DNA of 64,000 nt from Haloplanus sp. CK5-1 (GTDB taxonomy: Archaea; Halobacteriota; Halobacteria; Halobacteriales; Haloferacaceae), in contig NZ_CP147505.1 of assembly GCF_037201915.1 (NCBI RefSeq), positions 1,426,001-1,490,000 of the forward strand, written 5' to 3'. This document shows positions 54,306 through 61,346 of this stretch, one piece after another. The position numbers and the translations under genes were made by a program. Each line of letters starts with the position of its first letter. The stretch's first letter is position 1. The notes under the pieces were generated by a model. That model saw only the letters and a list, made by a program, of their open reading frames with translations, was not told where the DNA came from and did not search any database.

Positions 54306-54856
54306 TTATTCCTCACTACGGGGGTCGTGGTCATAATCGTTCGGTTCGTGGGATTCCTGCTCGCCGGTGTCGCGGTCCGCCGGGAGCTGCTCCGCTCCCT
54401 CGATACGGGCCAGCCACAAATTGATGATCGCCTCGTATTCCGGTGTCAGCGGCTCTGTGTGCGCCCGCAGATACGCGAGCACGTCGTCCGCATCGACGCT
54501 GGACTCATCCGTCGCGAACGCCTTCACAATCTCTTTGATCTCCCGATCGTAGTCGAAGCGCAGCACATTCAGCGCGTAGAAAATCCGGGTCGACATGAGC
54601 GCCGTTCGCTTATTACCATCAATGAACGGATGATTGGCCGCAATGAGCCGGAGCAGTTGGAAGGCCTTCTCGTGGAGCAATTCGGCGCCCTGACCGAACT
54701 GGCCTTCCTGAACGTGTTCCACGGCGTATTCGATATCGCCTGGCGAAGCCACTCCGGCGGTGGTCTCTGCATTGCATCCACGATCAGCTCGTGAATGGCG
54801 TGGATGTCGTCGGCCGATAGGTAGCTGATGACCAGATCTGGGCGACAGTAGTCTAT
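54306..54856 (-). pseudogene. doc: Fic/Doc-family toxin gene with a frameshift
   Basis: The Fic core is complete: QLLRLIAANHPFIDGNKRTA (motif HPFxDGNKRT), preceded by SPGDIEYAVEHVQEGQFGQG. The N-terminal part LVISYLSADDIHAIHELIVD is in another frame; one extra base near 54776 would join them (VDANAETTAGVAS). The first in-frame codon next to the operator is ATA at 54856, where an ATG would be expected. Doc proteins phosphorylate elongation factor Tu-type targets and stop translation. This copy is probably inactive unless the frameshift is an error. Confidence 0.68.
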
Positions 54857-54904
54857 ATTCCAATCTCACCGATATAATTATAAATACATCGGTGTAATTG
54901 GAAT
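54857..54904. promoter_or_regulatory. Perfect 48-bp dyad operator between divergent genes
   Basis: Arms attccaat (54857-54864) and attggaat (54897-54904), plus inner arms accgat (54868-54873) and atcggt (54888-54893), are perfectly symmetric, with 3-bp gaps on both sides and a 14-bp AT-rich centre containing ttataaat. It fills the space between the Doc start and the ATG at 54907, covering both TATA boxes. It would allow one dimeric repressor to control both leaderless transcripts. Confidence 0.8.
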
Positions 54905-54906
54905 CT

Positions 54907-56568
54907 ATGAGGGAAGCAGAGCTTCGAGTTATCGACGGTTTACGCGATCGGTCCTACTCAGTTGGCGAGTTAGCCGATGCAATCGATAAAAGTCAAAGCT
55001 GGACATCGGAGGTCGTTGGCGACCTCGAACACGCCAATCTTGTGGAGCGAACCGACGGCGTCCAATTGGCAACCACGTACGAAGCGTCACTGCTTGCCGA
55101 GCTCCTTGACCGCTACGCACTTACGAAGGTACTGACGGGAACGAAAGAGGACATTTTGAGTGCGCTGGTTGGCGGCCCGACGACGATTTCGGAGTTACAA
55201 CAGCAGGGCTTCGCCAAGTCCACGCTCTACAAGCATTTGAACGAGATCCAGGAAACTGGCGCGATCGCGCATACGGACGATGGGTATATCATCAGCGATG
55301 ATACGCTCCGGTCGTTTCTCGAAGCTAAAACCCGAACGACACCGTTCGAAACCGAATACCGCGCGAACGGCGACCGAATGGTCGCGACGAGCAAGGACAC
55401 CGTCGATGGGAAGCCGACTGCGTTCTCGGCGTTCACTCGCTACGGTGTTGACTATCACCCAGCGAAGACCTACGTGTATCAAGGTGATCGCTCGCTAGAA
55501 CTCGAAGCAATTCTGATCCATGCGGTGACTGTCGCTGAGAACAAGAAACAGATGGCGATGGCTGGCGTGTTCTATCTCACGCATCGCGCGAGCCTCGACA
55601 CCAGCGACCTGTGGCGGCTCGCAAACAGGTGGGAGTGCGTCGAGAAATGGGCCGATCTCTTTGCATACATCGATCAGCGGGAGGTCCACCACGAGGAGCT
55701 CTTTCTCCCGTGGGAGGAATTCATCGATATCGCGAACGACTATGGGGTCTATCCGCGCGGCCAACATCCGGAAGATAGCCTTCGACGGGGGCTCGAAGAG
55801 CTTGGCGACTACTTGGAGACGTCTGCCGACGTGTATCTTCTCGGCGGTGGCAACCTCATTCTGCGTGGGTTGAAGGATTCAACGAAAGACGTCGACATCG
55901 TCGTTGAGGACGGACAGACGTTCCTCGCACTCGCTGAATCGCTCCAGGACCTGGGATACGAGGAGCGTGGTGACTTGGAAACGGCATACAACCAACTCGA
56001 TCCCAGTATTGTGCTGGAGAAGGAGGGATTTCCACGCTGGGACATCTTCGTAGAGGCGGTTGCTGGTCAGCTCCAGTTGACGCCGGCGATGATCGAGCGG
56101 TGCGACCAGTCATTCGAGTACGGCAATCTCCATGTACATCTGCTCTCGCTGACTGACATCTTCGTATTCAAATCGATCACGGAACGCGAAGGCGATCTCG
56201 AAGACGTCGCACTGATCGCCAGACAAGCCGACCTCAACTGGGAAAGTATCTTCCAAGAGATCACAACCCAGGAAGATCGCACTGACCAATTCTTCTCCTT
56301 TGCAGTGCTTGATACGCTCAATATCCTCGATGAGCGACACAATATTGCGGCCCCAATTACCGATCGCCTCGTCTCGTACTGTCTCGAGAACGCGTTGCTC
56401 GTCTTGCTGGACGCTCCGAAAACGATCGAAGACCTCCGAGAAGAGCTGGATTTTCCCGATCACCAGATCTACAACAAGCTCCGGAAGCTCGAAGAGGAGG
56501 GACAGATCACCGTCGACCGCAGCGGTCGGCTCAATACATACCAGCGGGCCGAATCGACTGATCGGTAA
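54907..56568 (+). CDS. HTH-nucleotidyltransferase-HTH protein (AbiEii/DUF6036-like core)
   Basis: 553 aa. An N-terminal HTH (SYSVGELADAIDKSQSWTSE) lies at about 15-45 and a second winged helix at about 80-120 (TISELQQQGFAKSTLYKHLN). A DNA-polymerase-beta-type nucleotidyltransferase motif (LLGGGNLILRGLKDSTKDVD, hG-G...DxD) is near residues 310-330. A C-terminal winged helix ends the protein (DFPDHQIYNKLRKLEEEGQI). It may be an autoregulated toxin- or antitoxin-type enzyme of the AbiEii/MNT kind that carries its own DNA-binding domains. It is divergent from the Doc module and likely its regulator. The TTG at 54898 is not the start. Confidence 0.8.
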   Translation: MREAELRVIDGLRDRSYSVGELADAIDKSQSWTSEVVGDLEHANLVERTDGVQLATTYEASLLAELLDRYALTKVLTGTKEDILSALVGGPTTISELQQQGFAKSTLYKHLNEIQETGAIAHTDDGYIISDDTLRSFLEAKTRTTPFETEYRANGDRMVATSKDTVDGKPTAFSAFTRYGVDYHPAKTYVYQGDRSLELEAILIHAVTVAENKKQMAMAGVFYLTHRASLDTSDLWRLANRWECVEKWADLFAYIDQREVHHEELFLPWEEFIDIANDYGVYPRGQHPEDSLRRGLEELGDYLETSADVYLLGGGNLILRGLKDSTKDVDIVVEDGQTFLALAESLQDLGYEERGDLETAYNQLDPSIVLEKEGFPRWDIFVEAVAGQLQLTPAMIERCDQSFEYGNLHVHLLSLTDIFVFKSITEREGDLEDVALIARQADLNWESIFQEITTQEDRTDQFFSFAVLDTLNILDERHNIAAPITDRLVSYCLENALLVLLDAPKTIEDLREELDFPDHQIYNKLRKLEEEGQITVDRSGRLNTYQRAESTDR

Positions 56569-56581
56569 TTCTGCACCAAGA

Positions 56582-56804
56582 TCATTCGTCCGGGTTGACT
56601 AGCTTTTTGTACTTCGGCGTCACTGAATCTCCTCCCCGCCACTGCCAAGAGTCGTAGCGCTTGACATTGATGTCCTTGATTGTGATTGTGGCCATCGACG
56701 ACTGGCCGCTCGTCAATCTCGGTCTCATCCGAATCATCTTCGAGGCGGATCTTGTGAGTCTTGTACTCTGCCAGCTCCTCGGGATAGCGTGCGACGTGCT
56801 GGAG
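56582..56804 (-). pseudogene. Decayed DUF6788-like gene
   Basis: One frame gives LQHVARYPEELAEYKTHKIR, then LEDDSDETEIDERP, and another gives MATITIKDINVKRYDSWQWR, ending KLVNPDE. Both match the intact protein at 48837-49160 in order (LQHVARYAEELAEHKA, ATITIKEIND, GPVNPDE). The N-terminus is missing and a deletion or shift separates the two parts. The fragment abuts the stop codon of the 56805 gene. Confidence 0.68.
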
Positions 56805-57701
56805 TTACTCCCACACGTGTTCGTACTCACAGACAGCTTGGAAGTAACTTGGCTCATCGACGACTGGTCGAGGGATAACGCCACCGTCGAAGTCGCTCAA
56901 CCGTCCGAGGTGAATCGGGAAATGGCCGGTCGATGGGTCATCCTCTCCGCTCGTGGCGACGAGCCGTCGATTGACCAGTCGGAGGGTTGCCGTATCGTCT
57001 TCCTGTTCGGCGGTTCGTTTCCACTGTTCGATCGCGTTTCGGACGGCGGACTGCTTCGCCGGCGCGATATCGTCCTTCGGGACGTTCACCCACACGTGCG
57101 CGTTCTCCGTGATGTATAGTCGCCCGGCTGTTCCGCGGTATCGTTGATACTTGTCGACGAGTTCGGGGTGGTGGAACGCGGATTCGAATCGGTAGTCCTT
57201 CCACTTCCAGAACAGGCTCTCGTCCTGGCCGACACTCCAGCGTTCCCCGTGGTGGAACGGAAACCCGGTCCACACTTTGATACTGTTTCTGGTTGGTGTC
57301 GGTGGGTCCGAGTCGACTTCGTCGAAGTCGAGTGTTCCCGAGAGTTTCCCGACGTACACGGGTATCCATCCCGTGTCGATGGGGGCCTCGTCGACGTGTT
57401 TGTAGTCGTCGGCTTTGACTTTGGTGATGACTTCGTTGTCAGCCGTGACGCGGAAACTCCCGTACCCGCCGGTCTTCCCGAGAAGAACGAGCGCACGGCG
57501 CAATCCATGCGGTGGCTCCGTGTAGATCGCGAGGTCCCGTTGCTCCCACTTGAGTACGGCATCGTCGAAGTCGTCGTCAGAGACGAGGCTGTATTTCGAG
57601 CCTCGGTACGCGGACGGCCATGGTTTCCCCGGCTGTAGTGTGACTGATCGTTGATTTTCCAACGGGACATTCGTCGGTTCCTCCCTCAGTGTTGCCTTCA
57701 T
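56805..57701 (-). CDS. Unrecognised soluble protein, last gene of the zinc-repeat operon
   Basis: 298 aa. Beta-rich with notable aromatic patches: GKTGGYGSFRVTADNEVITK, TGWIPVYVGKLSGTLDFDEV, FFHHG-like segments and LYITENAHVWVNVPKDDI. There is no signal, membrane helix, Walker or nuclease motif. The start overlaps the stop of the REase-like gene by ATGA, so its product is made together with that protein. The C-terminus (VCEYEHVWE) meets a DUF6788 remnant directly, so a natural end is not certain. Confidence 0.75.
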   Translation of the reverse strand: MKATLREEPTNVPLENQRSVTLQPGKPWPSAYRGSKYSLVSDDDFDDAVLKWEQRDLAIYTEPPHGLRRALVLLGKTGGYGSFRVTADNEVITKVKADDYKHVDEAPIDTGWIPVYVGKLSGTLDFDEVDSDPPTPTRNSIKVWTGFPFHHGERWSVGQDESLFWKWKDYRFESAFHHPELVDKYQRYRGTAGRLYITENAHVWVNVPKDDIAPAKQSAVRNAIEQWKRTAEQEDDTATLRLVNRRLVATSGEDDPSTGHFPIHLGRLSDFDGGVIPRPVVDEPSYFQAVCEYEHVWE

Positions 57702-58975
57702 CGAGACTCTCCCGTGTAGTCGACATCCATCGCAGCTACGGCACTAGCCAGCGATCCGAACGTTTTCTGATAGTATTCGACCGGATACGATCCGTGGGCT
57801 TCTACGTCTCTCCAAGACTGCAGTCCATTCGCGTCTTGTTTTACTTCTAAGAGGTCGGACACCAGTTCTCCCCGTCCGACATCGGTGTAGGTGGTCGACT
57901 GGCCATCCACGCCGCTGGATGCGCCGTCCGCCGTAGCCGGATCGTCATCTGCAGTCGACCCCGACTGCTGGTTCCCGTCGCCGATCTCGTCCACGAACCG
58001 ATCGAATGCCTCGAAATCGCCATCTTCATTCGGGTCGGCGTACAGCGTCCCAGTTTCACCGGACGGGGAGCGACCCCCGCCGAGCGGGTCGTCCCGTGCG
58101 GTCGACCGGTCCAAGCCGGTGGTCTGTTGGCCCGTGTTCGGCTCCGTCCGTTCATCCGTCGCGGACGTGGTGGCCGCCTCGGCGGGCGTGGTGAGCGAAT
58201 CGATATCGAATGCCCGACCGACGTCGAGTGGATCGACGGACTTCCTCGGAGACGGAATCGAGGGTAGGTTGACGAGGTCAGTCAGCGGTCCGTCGTGGGA
58301 TTCCCCGTCCTCGAGTAGCGTCCCCGCAGTAGCCATCGGGATTCTGGCGCGGCGGAACCACTCTCCGACGTGCCCGGCATCGAAACAGTGGATGTCGTGT
58401 TCCTCGGCTCGCGAGACGGCCTCGTCGGTGAACGCTCGATTCGTGACGATTGCCAGTTCGGACGGGCGTCTGATATCGTCCGGGACGACGGTCCCGTTCA
58501 GTATCGCATCGACATGGCTGGCATCGACAGTTCCCGACAAGAGTGGGACGATACGCAAGGCGACGGTGGCGTGTTGGCGATGCCAGACGAGATCGGTTTC
58601 GACGTGCGTCGTTCCGGGCGGGCGTACCGTGTTCCCATCGAACTGTTCGAGTACACCCCCGATGAGCCGAGCGGCTTCACGGTTCGAGAGGTATTCTAAG
58701 TCGTTGACGGCGAGTTGATATGGGACGGAATCCCGCGGTTCTGCGTCTGTAGCTTCGGGTTGTGAGAGGTCGATCCCCGCTGCCGACGTGTCCTCGGAGA
58801 CGGGCATGCGTTCGACGATGTGTTCGACACGGGACGTCGGGATGTCCTCGAACTCGTGTTGTGCCAGATACTCAGCTATACGACGCTTCGGGACGTCGTC
58901 CGCAACCCCGTTTTCGACGGTTGCACGGACACTGTCCGGGTCGTACCACGAGAAGGATCGTTCGCTATCGCTCAT
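57698..58975 (-). CDS. Mrr-like restriction-endonuclease-fold protein with C-terminal HNR-like module
   Basis: 425 aa from MSDSERSFSWYDPDSVRATV. Residues about 90-210 follow the Mrr/HJR plan: a helix (NREAARLIGGVLEQFDG), ETDLVW with Asp128, a strand, then LAIVTNRAFTDEAVSRAEEH and HCFDAGHVGEW. The strand that normally has (E/Q)xK reads VALRIV, so catalysis is doubtful. A 150-residue low-complexity acidic linker follows. The last 55 residues (VSDLLEVKQDANGLQSWRDV and SYPVEYYQKTFGSLASAV) resemble the homing-endonuclease-associated repeat (HNR), a DNA-binding helical unit. It overlaps both neighbours by ATGA. Confidence 0.75.
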   Translation of the reverse strand: MSDSERSFSWYDPDSVRATVENGVADDVPKRRIAEYLAQHEFEDIPTSRVEHIVERMPVSEDTSAAGIDLSQPEATDAEPRDSVPYQLAVNDLEYLSNREAARLIGGVLEQFDGNTVRPPGTTHVETDLVWHRQHATVALRIVPLLSGTVDASHVDAILNGTVVPDDIRRPSELAIVTNRAFTDEAVSRAEEHDIHCFDAGHVGEWFRRARIPMATAGTLLEDGESHDGPLTDLVNLPSIPSPRKSVDPLDVGRAFDIDSLTTPAEAATTSATDERTEPNTGQQTTGLDRSTARDDPLGGGRSPSGETGTLYADPNEDGDFEAFDRFVDEIGDGNQQSGSTADDDPATADGASSGVDGQSTTYTDVGRGELVSDLLEVKQDANGLQSWRDVEAHGSYPVEYYQKTFGSLASAVAAMDVDYTGESR

Positions 58976-59834
58976 AGTCGCCCTCCCGAGAGTCGGGCAA
59001 GCAACCCGGTTCGGTACTGTTCGACGATATCCCCGGTTTCGCGTTCGAGCACGACGATCTCGTCCGACCGCATGAGCCGCGTCCCGTGGACGACGACATA
59101 CGCCGAATTGGTACTGATGCGCATCGAGCGGAAACTGAGCGAATTCGGGAGCGTGTCTTCGACTTTCGGCTGTAGTGTGTCGTTCTCGGCCAACTCCTGA
59201 CAGGTTCGACACTCTCCATTGTCCACTGCCGCCGTCGCGACCTGTTGTCGGCACGTGGTACACGTAGTCTGGTGCTCCGAACACACCGCTCTCTCCAGGA
59301 TCGGGTCGGTGTGAGCGTGTTCGGAACACAGGTTCGCGTCGTCGACGACGCATTGCTCCAAGTGATTGTTACAGCGTGGCTGGTCCTGGTCGGTCTCGTG
59401 TCCGCAGACGCTGCACGTCGCGATGTGCTCGTGACAGTGCCGGTCCTCGTCGTCGACACATTCGGTGCTGTCCGCGACACAGATCGGGTCGTTGCAGGTG
59501 CCACACCGGGTGTGGTGGTCGGCACAGAAGCTCTCCTTGCAGTGGATACAGTCCGCACCGTCCGAGAGGCACGTCGTTTCACCGCATGCATCGCAGGTTT
59601 TCCGGTCGGTGTGGCAGACGGGGTTCCCGCAGTCGTCACATTCCGCTGAATGATCCGTACAGAACGTGAAGTCACACTCCACGCAGGTGTCCGAATGAGT
59701 TGCACAATACGGTTCGTCACAGGTGAGACACGTCTCGGTGTGGCTCATGCAGTGGGGTCGCTCACAGGTAGTACACGCCATCGCATGCTCGTCGCACAAC
59801 AGATCACCGCAGTGAGTACAGGTTTTGACATGGT
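58972..59834 (-). pseudogene. C-terminal part of the giant zinc-repeat protein, cut off by ISH3-type insertion
   Basis: Continues the repeat series in the same frame as the 61341 gene: VKTCTHCGDLLCDEHAMACT, CERPHCMSHTETCLTCDEPY and so on, about twelve more units. The final 60 residues form a non-Cys beta domain (FRSMRISTNSAYVVVHGTRL, VVLERETGDIVEQYRTGLLA). The apparent start MLPPPSREW at 59871 is made of IS sequence and is artefactual. Without the IS and one copy of accat the upstream codons join directly (CEDH then VKTC). The stop overlaps the start of the Mrr-like gene by ATGA. Confidence 0.85.
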
Positions 59835-61346
59835 CGCTAGTTGTCCACTCTCTTGATGGCGGCGGCAACAAGAGTCCGGTCTAACACGGTAAGGACGCTG
59901 ATACGAGACGAAGTACACATCTGACGCCACGGAGAGTTGAGGAAGAGTCACAAATCTGGATTGTTTTGGCTGTAGTTGTCGTTCAGACTGATCTCCGAAG
60001 ACAGCTGTCGCTGTTCGCCAGCCTCGCTTCGCCGAAGCGAGGCGGCTCAACCGAGTCCGTGTTCGTATCCTGCTGGCAGTCCTTCTCCGTTAGTCCGGTA
60101 CTTCTCTTTCCAGCCGAGTTCGTCGTCTAACACCCGTTCGATCCCGTGCAAAAACGCGTCACCAAACGCGAATGTTTTCGGAAGTGCTCGCCCGCCCCGC
60201 CGTGGTCGGGCGAGCACGGCCCACTGTAACACGAGCCACAACTGCTCTAACAGAAACCCCACGCCCACGTAGAACAGCCGGATTGTCGTCGATGGCGTTG
60301 TTGTCAGGGCACGCGCTTCTCGGAACTTCTCGTAGCTCTTCTCTATCCGTGAACGCTTGTTGTAGGTCGTAGCGACTTGCGCGGGCGTGCGGTCTTCCAG
60401 ACCGTACGCCGCGTATCCTGTCGCTTTCACACCAGACTTTCCGCGGTCACCGTTCTGATAGGTAACGTTCACCGCCAGTGGATACGTCTGTTCGTGCTCT
60501 TTCCCTTCGCAAATCGTCTCTTCGGTCATGTGTGACGCGGCCTTGGAGAGTTTCTTCCGGAGCGAGTCTTTCCGGGTTATGACCGGAAAGACTGGCGGTG
60601 CTGTCTCCCGAAGAATACCGATTAACTCCCCGACAAAGGCGTCCCTGTCCATGAGGATCTGGTCGGTCTCGAATGGGTATGTTTCGACGCGGGCGAGCAC
60701 GCGCTCGACCGCGTCGGCCTTGCTGTCCTCGCCGTCAACTGGTTCAACCGCCAGTGTGAGTGGCTTTCCCTGCGCGATGACGAACGCAGTACAGTACCGG
60801 TGACACTTCGTGGTTCCATCTCGTGCTTCCATTCTCCTGAACTCGTCCTCGTCGTCTGGATGACCGTGGAACGGATTGTCCATGAAGTCCAGACAGATGG
60901 TTCTCGACCCGCCGCGGTCGAGAACCGTCATCGCCACCAGTGCGAGGATATCGTTGACAGCATCAAGCATCGGCTCTTTCTCCAAGGTGTGCAACCAGTC
61001 CATCACTGGCTCGCGGTTTGGCGTGTCCTCAGTGTTCGTCGTGACACCGTTGACGGAGGTTGTGTCAACAGCAGCTCGTAAGACGACTTCCATGATTTCC
61101 TCGGAATCGAGGCCGGAGCCCTCGATTCCTTCCATCGGTATCAGCTCAAGCAACTCCATGCTAAGAGACTTCAACTGGCTGCTCGAAATGTACTCGTCCG
61201 GATCTGTGAGGATGCGTTTGAGTCTTGGGAACTCCATCACACACAGGAATCCGGGCAGCGGCTGAATCAGGCGACTGATTCAGTCGCGTCATTCTAATCA
61301 CTACGTGTCAGAAACTGGTCTCTTGAGCCAGAGTGGACAACTAGCG
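59835..61346 (-). mobile_element. ISH3-type insertion sequence, 1512 bp, with 5-bp target duplication
   Basis: Both ends carry the 17-bp inverted repeat cgctagttgtccactct. The flanks have direct repeats of atggt (59830-59834 and 61347-61351, accat on the coding strand), a 5-bp target duplication as expected for ISH3-like elements. It lies inside the zinc-repeat gene in the same orientation. A single transposase gene (60047-61237) fills it. Because the duplication is intact, the insertion is probably recent. Confidence 0.92.
60047..61237 (-). CDS. ISH3-family transposase
   Basis: 396 aa from the ATG at 61237. Catalytic Asp candidates are in SRTICLDFMDNPFHGHPDDE and ETDQILMDRDAFVGELIG. The Glu helix is NKRSRIEKSYEKFREARALT, then TTPSTTIRLFYVGVGFLLEQ. 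The closing ARPRRGGRALPKTF resembles the TPRRGGRRL end of ISH3-type transposases. The gene looks complete. Confidence 0.9.
   Translation of the reverse strand: MEFPRLKRILTDPDEYISSSQLKSLSMELLELIPMEGIEGSGLDSEEIMEVVLRAAVDTTSVNGVTTNTEDTPNREPVMDWLHTLEKEPMLDAVNDILALVAMTVLDRGGSRTICLDFMDNPFHGHPDDEDEFRRMEARDGTTKCHRYCTAFVIAQGKPLTLAVEPVDGEDSKADAVERVLARVETYPFETDQILMDRDAFVGELIGILRETAPPVFPVITRKDSLRKKLSKAASHMTEETICEGKEHEQTYPLAVNVTYQNGDRGKSGVKATGYAAYGLEDRTPAQVATTYNKRSRIEKSYEKFREARALTTTPSTTIRLFYVGVGFLLEQLWLVLQWAVLARPRRGGRALPKTFAFGDAFLHGIERVLDDELGWKEKYRTNGEGLPAGYEHGLG

Noticed and set aside
45572-61346. Prophage or integrated provirus covering the accessory region
   Set aside because: No capsid, terminase, integrase or tail-like genes were seen; the region is better explained by IS and IS1341 elements plus small modules.
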